Shown here one piece after another: positions 22,857-33,558 of a stretch of DNA of 64,000 nt. The DNA is taken from positions 62,001-126,000 of the forward strand of contig JADGJC010000034.1 of the NCBI GenBank assembly GCA_027596075.1, written 5' to 3'. Below the pieces are notes generated by a model, which saw only the letters and a program-made list of their open reading frames with translations, searched no databases and was not told where the DNA came from. Within the stretch, counting starts at the first letter, position 1, and the number at the start of each line of letters is the position of its first letter. Both the position numbers and the translations under genes were made by a program. This DNA is from Rhizophlyctis rosea (taxonomy: Eukaryota; Chytridiomycota; Chytridiomycetes; Rhizophlyctidales; Rhizophlyctidaceae).

Positions 22857-23144
22857 TTACCTGCCGACCAAAGGTTGTGTTGGGTCATATCGTGAGCCGA
22901 TGGGTGCAGGACCACCACTGGGCACTTCCGAAGTTTCAACTTCCTTGCACATCGTGGCGCCCGAGGAAACCTCTCCTGCAGCAGCTCCTGCAGCTAACTG
23001 AGCCACGACTTCGCTAGCGACTTTCTTGGCAATTTGATGCAGATTGCCTCGCGGTAAAACGTACTTGGCACATGCCTTCCAGTCCCATTGATCGCACATC
23101 TGATATATGAATAAACTCGTGCCAGGGGAAGACTGGTCACGCAC
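22857..23144 (-). CDS. Small protein, unknown
   Basis: ORF starting MRDQSSPGTSLFIYQMCDQW and ending YDPTQPLVGR with TAA. An internal ATG (MCDQWDWKACAKY) is an alternative start. The middle is Ala/Glu-rich (KKVASEVVAQLAAGAAAGE) and probably helical. Codon choice looks natural. No family recognised. It could also be the last exon of a longer gene, although no upstream exon was found. The antisense ORF is less convincing. Confidence 0.4.
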   Translation of the reverse strand: MRDQSSPGTSLFIYQMCDQWDWKACAKYVLPRGNLHQIAKKVASEVVAQLAAGAAAGEVSSGATMCKEVETSEVPSGGPAPIGSRYDPTQPLVGR

Positions 23145-23513
23145 CAGTTACGCACCCAAACATCATCGCGAACTGATAGCTCTAGTTATGGGATAATGGT
23201 CGCATCAAGGTCGATTTTGATTGTGTCATTCCATATCAAAAGCATAGAAGACAACCAATGAGATACCAAGAATCTGATAATAGTGTCTATTCCATCCGGC
23301 GGACATAGAAACAACTTATGTATAGTACAAAAGGGGTGTTTGTCCCAGCAAACACATTCATCTTGTCCCTTCTGTTAATTTCCTGTATATCTACGATTTA
23401 TCACTATTCGAGTGGCATAAGTGGGAGTTATTGTGGGAGGTAAAATGTGGGTGGGGTGGTTGGTATGTAGTGGGATGGCATTGCTGCCCATAGAGAAAAG
23501 GGGCATGACCAGC
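23145..23513. other. Intergenic region downstream of the GH6 gene
   Basis: No gene seen; presumed 3' untranslated sequence of the GH6 gene. Confidence 0.5.
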
Positions 23514-25022
23514 TTACAAAGCAGGCTTGCTGTTGAGGAGGAGCATTTTGAATTGCTCGTGGAACCACTCACCGGCCTCAGGGGCGGGTTGGAGAGCGGG
23601 CTCGGTGGCGCAGGTGACGTCAAAGCGAGGGGCGGTGGAGTCGGAGGTACCGTCAGACTCTCCGGGAGTCTTGACCCAGGCGAAAGCGTCGACGTTGGGG
23701 AGGACGTGGACGGCAGAGGGACGAGCACCGATACCAGCACCCTTAATGTTGCACCATTGACCGCCAGCAGTCCATTCGGCGATGGGCCAGCCACCGTTAC
23801 GGGAGGTGTCTATGACGAACTCGTGGGGAGCGGAGTAGTTTTGCTTGAGGAGGTTTCCGAACTCCAAGGCGTAGTGGGCTTCATCGTAGGCCTTGTTCCA
23901 CTTCACACGGGGTTCCTCGGGGTCGCCGTTGACGGGGTTGTAGTTAGAGACGTTGATGGTGTAACCGCGGATGGTGGCGGGGGCGGCCTTGGCGAGGACA
24001 TCGGTGTAGAGCTTGGCAGCGCCGGGCATGTTCCAGCCCAACCAGTTTCCGTGAGCGGCATCAAGGTAGAGGGTGACGTCAGGGAATTGAAGCTTCTTAA
24101 TGGTGTATGCAATCAAGTCCTTGTAGTAAGGCTAGCAAGAGAAGTATGAATATCAAGTGCGGTAAATTTAACTGCAGCGAATATCACTTACAGCAGCAAA
24201 GTCGCATTTGGGCACACCCTCAACGACATCAGGGGTGGCGGGGTCATCGATGTTGGTGACCAAGTTGGGCAAACTGTCGGGCTCGATGGAGATGGCGAAC
24301 TTCAAGTTCTTGCCCTGGTATTTGGCGATGCGGGAGGCAATGTCGTCGACGTACTTCTTGTACTTGGCAACACCGTTTTCTGGTTGATCAACATCATTCA
24401 GCACCTCCATCGGATAGCACAGAAGCAACAAACATCAACTCACGAGCAACGGTAAGTTCACCAGCAGAGGCCTTGGCAGAGCAGTCACGCTCGGGCAAGT
24501 TGTAAACAACGAGGGGAAGGAGAACAGGCTTGTCGGACTTCTTCGCTTGCTTAGCAGCGTCGGGGAGGACGACGTCCAGCTTCTCCTTGATAGAGGCGAT
24601 GGTGTCCAACCAGACGAAGGTGGATTGTTCGCGGACGACTTGGGCAGCCGCAACGAGGTCAGTTTCGCCGGCCTTCTTGAACTTGGCGATCTGTATGATA
24701 GGGAAATGGCGGCATTTAGACACACGATCCATGGACGATTTGCGCATGATTGCAGACGGCAAGTGAATAGAGAACTTACAGATGAGTCAACGGTCTTGTG
24801 GAAGCGAGCGTTGCTGTAGTAAACAGTGCCGTCGAAGGGGTTGATGCCATTGCCTAAGTCATGGACAAAACGTAATTTGAGTTTGACAGGTCCGTTGGAT
24901 GCTACGATTAGGCATCAGTCGCATCAACACCTACCGTTCTTGGGGGCGGGCGTAGGCTTGGTGTAAGCAGGCGACGCAGAAGCGACAGCCAAGAGAGTGG
25001 CGAAAGCAGCAGCAACCTTCAT
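23514..25022 (-). CDS. Secreted glycoside hydrolase family 6 cellobiohydrolase/endoglucanase
   Basis: Five exons. The ATG at 25020-25022 gives a signal peptide, MKVAAAFATLLAVASASPAY. GH6 blocks in order: NPFDGTVYYSNARF, FVWLDTIASI, LLPLVVYNLPERDCSA (the Asp of RDC aligns with the conserved catalytic region), NGVAKYKKYVDDIA, FAISIEPDSLPNLVTN, LYLDAAHGNWLGW, TINVSNYNP, EFVIDTSRNG, WCNIKGAGIG, AFAWVKTPGESDG and the Cys of DVTCATEPAL. GH6 enzymes cleave cellulose from non-reducing ends or internally by inversion. No CBM1 or linker is visible: the mature protein goes straight from the signal peptide into the catalytic domain. A CATAAAAGG element lies ~112-120 bases upstream. Confidence 0.95.
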
Positions 25023-25133
25023 GATGTATAATGAGACGCGAGGGAGAGGTGTAGAAATCTAATGTCTATAGAATGGTGAGGATTATGCAAATTGCGGACC
25101 TGAAGAAGACAAAGGGGGATGCGGACACACACG

Positions 25134-25142
25134 CCTTTTATG
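25134..25142 (-). promoter_or_regulatory. TATA-like element of the GH6 gene
   Basis: CATAAAAGG on the minus strand, 112-120 bases upstream of the GH6 start codon. Confidence 0.35.
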
Positions 25143-26620
25143 AATGCACATGTAGCTCAGGGCGACAGGAGAATACCATCTCCTTTCGGTCCAGGCCCAA
25201 ATTTGCAAGCACGATCCTCCACAAACTTCCTTTTCCCCATTTTTCATCATCAACCTGCACCAAGTCACGCCCCGCCCAAATTATGGTTGCGAACAAGAAG
25301 GCTCCAGAACTCAATGCCGCCCCAAATGCGGAATGCGCTGCGAAAGTCATAGAGTTTCGTGTAGCCTCGTGTAACGACCGTTCTTGTGGAGACGCCTTTT
25401 TAGGTCTAATGGGATCGCAAAGCAAAACGGTCAAAGCCACAAACGTCACTTTTTTGGCCGGATGCTCCAAAACCCCGAACTGTGGGATTCGGATGCGCGG
25501 ACTTTTGGTGTGACAGACAGGTTCCGGAGAGTCGCACGCGCGATCTCCACGCGGCCGAAAATGGACGTGATGGCGTGAGGAGAGCGCCTCATGACGTTAA
25601 ACTTTTTTTAAGTCCGAGGGAATGGACCCTTTTTTTTACGATCTTCTGTGCGTCTGACCTGCCAAAGTTTGAAACCCTGAAGTCAACGCCCTGGCGTGAT
25701 TTGATCATGCACGCGGATGCGGAGCAAAGCTGACTGGTGCTTGAGTGTTTGGGGTTCTCTGGTTCTTTGGTAGATACACTTTCAGTTTGGACTGGGACAA
25801 CTTTCTACCGTCTATGAGGACCAGGTTCCCACCGGCAGATGCTGAAACATTGAGATCGAAAAGGACCTTTCAAGAGATCCCCATAATATGCCCCCGTAAG
25901 CTCACACGGCTGTTTCTTCATTGCCAGTCACAATGGTTACGAGGGTTTGAGTTTGTCAAGGCCTGGTGCATCGATCCACACATGGCATCTCCTTTGATCA
26001 GAAAAGTTTTTGGTCCTCCGGATTAGTCTAGCAAGCATCAGACCTTCTTCATCCGGTAATCAAAGCCGCGTCTCCCCCTCCCACAAGTTCTTCGACTGAA
26101 AGCATAAAATACCACCTCTACATCTGCGTCTCGCAACCTCGACTGAACCTTCCACCATCCTGCATCCCCACCCTCCACGGTTGCTGACTCGCAACTGAAT
26201 GTCCAGAGAGCGTGGCATGAACAGAATGCAAACTTCCCTCCCGTTCTCTTGCGCCATGCTGTTTAGCACCCGCATCCTTCATCGTGGCGGAATGGCGGCA
26301 AGTTCGATGTGTTCCATGATCAGTTTGCGGCCGATGGGGTGAAAGAGGGAACACGACAACCTACAATGCCGATATGCTTCTATAAATTCTAAAGATCATG
26401 CAGTTGCATATCTCCCAACTGCTTGATTGTTTTGAACCCTCTTACACCGCTTCCCTTGCGTGATAACCAAAGCATAGTTTAATAAATCACATGCGCATGA
26501 CCATACATTGGGGACACCAGGAAGCATGTCAAGATGAATTGCAGAAGAGGGACTGGCCTGACTTTCTGTAATGCACATTATTGCCATTGTTGATAACTAT
26601 TCACTTACAAGTACAAGGAA
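25143..26620. other. Long gene-poor region upstream of GH6
   Basis: About 1.5 kb with short ORFs on both strands (for example 25284-25513 + and 25138-25470 -). None has motifs, splice partners or clear codon preference. It is long for this compact genome and may hold cellulase regulatory sites, but no specific site can be named. Confidence 0.4.
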
Positions 26621-27901
26621 TCAATACCAAATACATTTCTTATCCGCCCACCATCTTGAATCCACCGCTCCCGACTGAGTTGACTCCTTCACCATCCCCC
26701 ACAAATATGCGTCCAAGCCTTGACTTGACATGTCTTTGAGCTCCCCAACCTCCCGAGACTTTTCAACAATTGCCAGGCATGCATCTGCAGCTGCTCCCCG
26801 TATGCTGTTGATGAACCTAGTTTTCTCCAAATCATTATCTGATGAACTGACAACATCCAAAATACTTTGGTCAACCCGCAAAATGCCTCGGGAGGTCAAG
26901 AAGGACGGGATTGTCGAATCAGTGACACACACAGTCAGATCTTCCATGTCCGTGAGAGTGAATTGCGTCGGAAACATTTGATGGAGGGTTCGTGTTATGC
27001 GTTGTGCTCGAGTGAACAGGTAGAGCGGGTGGGCGGGGAGGTATATTCCATCACGTAGAGCAGGTAGAGTGCGAACCAGGGACTCCACAAATACCGCAGC
27101 AGAACCTGATGACGTAAGAATTATTTAGATCTTCCTAGCTGTCACAGATTGTCACAAAACAAACACTCACCTGAATCTTTGGCCGTAGTGGTCAGGAAGG
27201 AACTCAGATCCTGATGGCCCTTTTCTTCCAAAACCGTACCCAAGTCATTCAACAATTGCTGTAGCATCTCAGCAAATGGTTTGAGAGGACCGGCCTCCAA
27301 CATGGTCATGGGCAACGTAGCATGAGCAACCTCATGCTGCAAAGGGATATTGAAGTAGCTGGCGATATCAGAAAGCGACATGCGCCTAAAGAATGCAGCA
27401 GAGAGGGGTGTAGAAGAGAGGTGGAGAGACAGCAAGCCAAACAAGATGCAATCGCGGCTGTTCTGATTGAGATGGGTTAATGCACAGTACAATCCATTAT
27501 GGAAATGGCGGTGTGCATACTGTGTTGGACAATCGTTGCAGCTCCGCATCCCACGCCGCTCCAAAATTTAAAAACTCGACCATTGCAACAAAATTCAATT
27601 CTTGTTCTGCGGAGTCAAAGCGCAGCGGGAGTACCAATGGGACTTTCTTTGATGACGCTTGGTATTGATCGATATCAATTTGCTGGAGGAAGCTGGTTAT
27701 AGCTTCATCATTGATGAATATTTTGGGTTCATTTTTCGGTCGCAGAGCTCGGCACGAGCTCTTCACAGCCTATCGTGTGCAAATAATACTGATCAGGTCA
27801 CCAACATATTTTCCAAAGTTGCAAAAATTACAGACCTGTAAGAAAGTGCCCGGTGGTGGCAAGGGGACAGCATCAGCCTCAAGTTGTGTTGAAACTGGCA
27901 T
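26621..27901 (-). CDS. QNG1: Queuosine 5'-phosphate N-glycosylase (DUF2419, queuosine salvage)
   Basis: Exons start at ATG 27899-27901 (MPVSTQLEADAVPLPPP) and splice TFLQ|SSCRALRPKNEPKIF, then LNFVAMVEFLNFGAAWDAEL, NSRDCILFGLLSLHL, then DSG|SAAVFVESLVRTLPAL. The end has QGLDAYLWGMVKE and KKCIWY*. LNFVAMVEFLNFG-W and the C-terminal RGAAADACLAIVE...DAYLWGMVK are characteristic of the DUF2419/Qng1 family, which releases queuine from queuosine monophosphate so that eukaryotes can modify tRNA. Length (~360) matches. Its presence suggests this fungus, like many eukaryotes, scavenges queuine. Confidence 0.82.
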
Positions 27902-28467
27902 TGTATTTATCTATGAGACTAGTTGAGACTGAAGAGCGAGCAGAGATTGCGGTGACAAGAGTTGATGCCTGACTACTTGGACTTACTTTGAGTGTACTTG
28001 ACGATGCAAGAAATTGTTTACAAAGAAATGGGCTCGAGCTCGATGTTGATCCCAGGTCAACTGTCAACCCAGCTCATTCAGATTCCATTTAGCCCCTTTC
28101 GGCACATTATTCACAGCCATGCGGCCATGGAATGCTGTGATGAGCCAGGGCCAAGTCTGGATCTGGCAGGCCACAAGTTACAACAGCCAATTCAACTGAC
28201 GTCAAGGAAAGGCACAACAACACTCCTTCCCCACTTCCTTTCATCTTGCTCGTTCACTTCTCAGATTCTCACATACAACCTGCCTCCTGTTCACACCATA
28301 CCCTCAGGCCACTCCCTGTGCCTTTAGGTAACATATTTAGTCCGTCGCATTTCGGATATTCCCGTGCATAACATTCTCTTCCTAACAGAAGCTCGAAGAC
28401 TTTGCCCTGAATCTACTATCTCAAGTACCCTCTTTCCGCGCCGCATCAAGAAACAAACGTCGTCAGC
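27902..28467. other. Divergent promoter region (QNG1/SLA2)
   Basis: About 570 bases without a supported gene. Pyrimidine-rich stretches precede the SLA2 start. Confidence 0.5.
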
Positions 28468-31400
28468 ATGTCCGTCTATGACTACCCCGGCTCACGCCGT
28501 GGGCCTCCTTCCGATTACAGTTCGTCATACGGAACGTCATATCCTGCTGCACGTTCCCATACGACCACAGGTGGTGGTCTTGGTCCGAGTGACAAGTCGG
28601 AGGAAGACCTTGCCGTCCACATAAAAAAAGCGTTGTCCGTGGAGGAAACTGCTCCGAAGCAGAAGCACGTCCGTGCCTGCATGGTCTACACATGGGATCA
28701 CAAGGGCAGCGGAAGTTTTTGGCACGCAGTGAAGACTTACCCAGTAATGGGAGACGAAGTAGTCACTTTCAAAGCTCTTATCACGGTGCACAAAGTCATC
28801 CGACAAGGGCATCCATCAGTAGGTGTTGCTGCGATAGTGATGTTGTTTCAGTGAACTTATACATCATTTAGGTCTTGAAAGACGCGATCCACGAGACAGC
28901 TTGGTTCGAAACTCTAGCACGTGCTGTCGCATCGTCAAGCATGAGAGGATACGGGGTCCTCATCCGTGCCTATGTTCAATTCCTATTGGCCAAGTTGGAG
29001 TATCATCGGACACACCCTGAGTTCCGAGGTGACTTTGATTACCAAGAATATGTGACGCTGAAGGGAATCGAAGATCCAAATGAAGGGTATGGCTATGCAG
29101 TCCACCATCCACGTATAGTGCTTGAAAGGGACTTAATCTTGTATTGGTAAACAGCTTCGAAACTATCAACGACTTGTTGCTGCTACTTGACAAAGTCGAT
29201 TCATTCCAAAAGTTGATCTTCGCAAATTTCCGGCATAGCTCCAACAACGAAGCACGGATAGCTGCGCTCGTGCCGCTTGTGGAGGAAAGCTATGGCATCT
29301 ACCAATTTTTGGTCAACATGTTGATGGCCATGCACCAAAGTAAGTAATCACGTCCGTCATGAACTTTGGTAACTGTCGTTGACATTGACCTTCCGCAGTT
29401 ATTGGATCAATTGAGGTGTTGGCCCCGCTTCGAGAAAAGTTCAAAGCCGGACATTACGCGCTCTTCAAATTCTATGCGGAGTGCTTCACTTTGAAATACC
29501 TTACATCCCTCATCACGATCCCGCGTCTATCACCGGATCCTCCAGACTTCTTGGAAAAGCCGCCTAGCCTCCCGCCGCGAAATGACCCGAACCAGAAGTC
29601 GCAGGAAGAGATCGATTTGTTCAACGCTCAGCAAGCTGAATACGAGCGGCAATTGCTTGATGACCAGCGACGGATCGAACAGGAACGCCTCGCAGCACAA
29701 CGCGAGCTGGAATTGGCGCAAGAACGTCAAAGACAGCAGCAGATGGAATTGGAGCGCCAGAACCAGCTCGCACAACAACAGTTTGAGTTGCAAAGGGCGC
29801 AAGAACTGCAGCGACAACAGGAAGCGGAACTCTTGCGTGCTGAGGAGGAACGCAAGCGGCTGATGCAAATGCAGCAGATGCAGGCCCAGCAGAATGCCCA
29901 GTATGAGCAGCAGATGCTTCAGCAGAGGTTGAACGAGTTGCAAAATCAACTGGAGTCGTTGCGGGGGCAGGGCATCCGGGACCGGGATACAATTTCTCAA
30001 TATGAGATGGTGAGAAGGTTGCTTTCGTTCGGGAAATTCATTGATAAATATTGAACGTTTGTGCCCTTTGCAGCGAGTGAGGCAACTCGAAAACCAGTTG
30101 TCGCAGCTTTCCGTCGGAAACCGAGACATGGATGCCGCAAAAGACGATCTCATTCGCCGCCTGCAAGGTATCTTGATCGTTCGACGACCTTCTCCATTAC
30201 AACTCTAACAACCACAAATAGAGGAATTGGCGCAGTGGAAGCAGAAATATGAAGCATTGGCAAAACTCTACGCTCAGCTCCGAAAGGAACACTTGGATTT
30301 ACTGAACAGATTCAAGGACGTGAAGGATTCCGCAAACCGGATTACCGAGCAAGCACGGAATGAGATGGAGAAGATTCGCGGAGAAATGAGGGTGGGTCAC
30401 GGCTTACAAGATGGGCGGCAGTACAATGCTCACACTCCGTCTGCAGGCCAAATCTAATGAAGTGACGGAGCTTCTGATCGAGCGGGACCGTTTGAAGGGA
30501 GAAGTGGATCGAGTTCGCCTTCAGTACGAGGATGAACTTACACGCTTGAGGCGGGAGGCGCAGGAGGCCAAGGATTCGTTGTTGGATGTATCTAGGAGCA
30601 AGGGTGCTGAGGTTGAGGCGGTCGTCAAGCGGTTCGAAGCGGAGAGGGAGGAACTTGAGAATATTGCAAGGGTATGCATCCGACCGTTCCTCTATTCCTC
30701 TATTCAGGGTGGTAGTATTAACGCGATCATTTGCAGGGCAAGCAAAACCAGATTGATGATTTGCAGCGAAGACTGGAGGATGCGCTTGCTGATGTGCAAA
30801 GGGCCAAAGCAGTAAGTGCAATACTTCAGTCAGCTCATCGAGTTCGTGTTTCACATGCTAATTTTAACCAATTGCAGTCGCAAGCAGAAGACGCGGAAGT
30901 CTTGCAAGCCGGTCTTGATCAGACGTTGTTAGCATTAGCACAGCAGCAGAAGGTATCGTAAATTATTTTGTGACGCTCGCAGTATTCGCTTTTGCTGATT
31001 TCAAGTGCAGGCGGCACAAGATGCTCAAAAGGAGAAAGAAGTCCTCGCTGAGCAGTTGCTCAAGTTACGTGGAGACCACATTGGGCAACTGAACGCTATG
31101 ATGGGTAAGTTGCACTATAGGACATCGCTTTCGTTGCGCATGGCTGACAGCAGCGATGTATTAGACAACATCCTCCTATCATGCATCATGACTGTCGACG
31201 AAGCAATCTACGAACTTGACAGTCCGGCTAACTTGGGCAATCAAACCGCATCGCCGGAGTACGTCCTCTCCTTGTTGGAAAAGACGCAAGCACAATGCGT
31301 GGATTTCGGCAACAGCTTTGTGAAGCTTGTACAGGTGCGTTCTGGAATACGCGACTGTCTTGTTGCAGGAAAGATGGTTTAACTATAGCATTACGATATA

Positions 31401-32424
31401 GACCGGGGAGCACCGCGAAGCCATCGGATCATCAAATGCTTTCGCACACTCGATTGCCCAACTCTTGCACAACGCCAAGGGAGTTTTGCGGCTCGCTGCG
31501 GAAGACGAAACATTGGAGGAGATTATCACAACGGTGAAGAATGGCGCTTTGGGCGGACGGTTGTTCTTTGACCAGTTGAAGTCAGCTACCCTGAGTGCTA
31601 TTGACGCGTCCGATCGTCCGGGGCACATCATCAACCTTTCCCGCGAAACACAACACCAACTGGGCCGTATGATAGGGGTGATCGAGAAGCTGGTGCCGGT
31701 TTCGCAATTAGCTAATGTAGAGGGAGACTTGGGCGATGAGGTGGAACGGCAAATGCGCAATGCAGCACAGGCTATTGAGGATGCAGCCAAGCGTCTCCAG
31801 GACTTGATGAACAAGCCTATCCAGGTGGATGTCCACTCTGCCATTCTGCAGGCCGCCATGGCCATCACTTCCGCCATCGCCAACTTGATCAAACGCGCCA
31901 CGGAGACGCAGCAGGAGATTGTGGCATATGGGCGGGGTTCGACCACTAAGGGTGCTTTCTACAAGAAGAACAACAAGTGGACGGAGGGGCTCATCTCGGC
32001 GGCGCAAGCTGTGGCGACGGCGACGACCATGTTGGTGGAAACGGCGGACGGGTTGGTGACGGGCACGCACTCATATGAGCAGCTTGTCGTGGCAGCTCAA
32101 GAGGTTTCCGTTGCCACTACGCAGTTGGTTGCTGCTTCCCGCGTCAAATCGGTGCCGTTCTCCAAGACTCAGGGCAACTTGGAGGAGGCGGCGGTTGCTG
32201 TACGGAAGGCGACGGAGCTCCTCGTCAAGGCTGCTAAGGATGCGTCCAAGGCGAGCGCACAGAGCAAGGCGGAGGCGGACGTGGGTGGGTTGAGCAAGCA
32301 TCAACTCAAGGTAGCAGAGATGGAGCAGAAGGTAAAGATTTTGGAATTAGAGAAGGATCTTAGTGCAGCTAGATATAGGTTAGGCGAGTTGGTGAAGAAG
32401 GGATACCGGCCGGAGGAGGAGTAG
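28468..32424 (+). CDS. SLA2: Sla2/HIP1R endocytic adaptor (ANTH, coiled coil, I/LWEQ-THATCH)
   Basis: At least ten exons; the first ends at 28818 and the second starts at 28872. After a disordered start (MSVYDYPGSRRGPPSDY) comes an ANTH domain: VRACMVYTWDHKGSGSFW, VVTFKALITVHKVIRQGHP, YVQFLLAKLEYHRTHPEF, which binds PI(4,5)P2. The middle is a long Gln/Glu-rich coiled coil (ELAQERQRQQQMELERQ) spread over many small exons. The last exon holds the THATCH actin-binding domain: RQMRNAAQAIEDAAKRL, GLISAAQAVATATTMLVE and KVKILELEKDLSAARYRLGE, ending GYRPEEE*. Sla2 couples clathrin-coated pits to actin. Order and ending match fungal Sla2/End4 closely. Confidence 0.95.
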
Positions 32425-32634
32425 ATGGAGAGTAGTAGTAGAAAATTTTTTAGTTGCAGCTTGTTTGTATGTATATCTGTGCTCAGAGGCGTTGAATATC
32501 CAAAAGGTCTCATTTGCATTAGTCCTGATATAGCTTTGGGTCCTCCTTCCAGCAACGTTGAACAACACCTCCAACCCATGGCGCATATGATGCCTTCTCT
32601 TGCAACTGAGGGGAGAAGCTGTCAATTGACATAT

Positions 32635-33210
32635 TTACATAGTTGCATTTACGATGGTCAATATCGGATCTTTGAGCGCTTGCATAGCTCTTGCTGTGAA
32701 GATGCGCGACGGTGGCAGTCCCTCCTTTCCATAGTACTGCCTCCGTTTCCACTCTCTGAACAAATCCACCCAAACAATGAACGCAAACTCCGTCCTCACA
32801 TTGCTCCCCTCACCGCCCGCAAAAGACGTGAGATTCACAGGAGCCGCAACCTCCTGCCATCCCAACTTCCCATCACCGTTCTTATCGAGGACCGCAACAC
32901 AGTCCCGTACTTCCGCGTCTGATACGCCTAATCCAAGAACGTGGTTCATGAGGTCAGAGAGGGTGGATCGCGGATCGAGGACGCAGGCTGGAAATTGGTA
33001 GTCCATTCCTTCCCATAGTGGAACTGGAGCGGGACAGTAGTCGATTGGGGAGTAGGGTGAGACGAGTTTTGGGAATATTTTTGGGAGTTGGGAGGTGTAG
33101 AGTGCGCGGGGTAAGGTGGTTGATGATTTGAGGAGGTAGGAGTAGGCTATGAGGGTAAGGATTATGTAGGGGAGTCGGGGGAGGAGGGAGTGGATGGTGG
33201 GGAGTGGCAT
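32635..33210 (-). CDS. Small membrane protein with one EF-hand, unknown function
   Basis: Single exon. The first true ATG in frame is 33208-33210 (MPLPTIHSLLPRLPYIIL); the longer frame upstream begins with TTG. Residues ~10-28 form a membrane segment (LPYIILTLIAYSYLL) that could be a signal anchor. A canonical EF-hand loop follows (DKNGDGKLGWQE: D-N-D-K-E at positions 1, 3, 5, 7, 12). No second EF-hand is visible, which is unusual because EF-hands normally pair. The stretch between is rich in Pro and Tyr (PYSPIDYCPAPVPLWEGMDY). Possible homodimerising Ca2+ sensor on a membrane. Family not recognised. Confidence 0.65.
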   Translation of the reverse strand: MPLPTIHSLLPRLPYIILTLIAYSYLLKSSTTLPRALYTSQLPKIFPKLVSPYSPIDYCPAPVPLWEGMDYQFPACVLDPRSTLSDLMNHVLGLGVSDAEVRDCVAVLDKNGDGKLGWQEVAAPVNLTSFAGGEGSNVRTEFAFIVWVDLFREWKRRQYYGKEGLPPSRIFTARAMQALKDPILTIVNATM

Positions 33211-33558
33211 TGGGGTAGGATTCGATGGATGTGTCTTGTGATGCAAGGACGGATTCTAATAGGGAGGAAGAGGATCACGCAAAGTATGCGGTTGACGTGT
33301 TGACGCGTGGAAAATACACACCACTCTGCTTATCAATCAGCGCAGCTCCCACAGAACCCAGATCCACGTCATGTGGCTTGCCATCACGGAAGGAACTTGC
33401 CATACTTTCGAGGAGCAGTTGGCGCACAGTCACCCTCATCTTCCCTGTCCAACTCTTTTCAAAGCGTATTTCCAATCGAAACAATATATATACCTGTATC
33501 ATCGGAGTGGAGTCGACGCAGCAAATTCCACTGTGACCTTTACCGTAGGCAGTCCACT
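33211..33558. other. Divergent region between the EF-hand gene and RQC2
   Basis: Contains a minus-strand ORF (to ~33439, MRVTVRQLLLESMASSF) that looks moderately protein-like but has no splice partner or family. It may be a small gene. Otherwise promoter sequence. Confidence 0.35.

Noticed and set aside
23421..24149. 242-residue plus-strand ORF over the GH6 gene
   Set aside because: Antisense shadow of the GH6 last exon, which carries clear catalytic-family motifs on the minus strand.
25138..25470. 110-residue minus-strand ORF upstream of GH6
   Set aside because: It overlaps the likely GH6 TATA element and leader, has no motif and no better codon signal than the antisense ORF. A real gene cannot be excluded.
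29530..30153. Minus-strand ORF over the SLA2 coiled coil
   Set aside because: Leu-rich shadow of CAG/GAG codons of the coiled coil; SLA2 is unambiguous on the plus strand.
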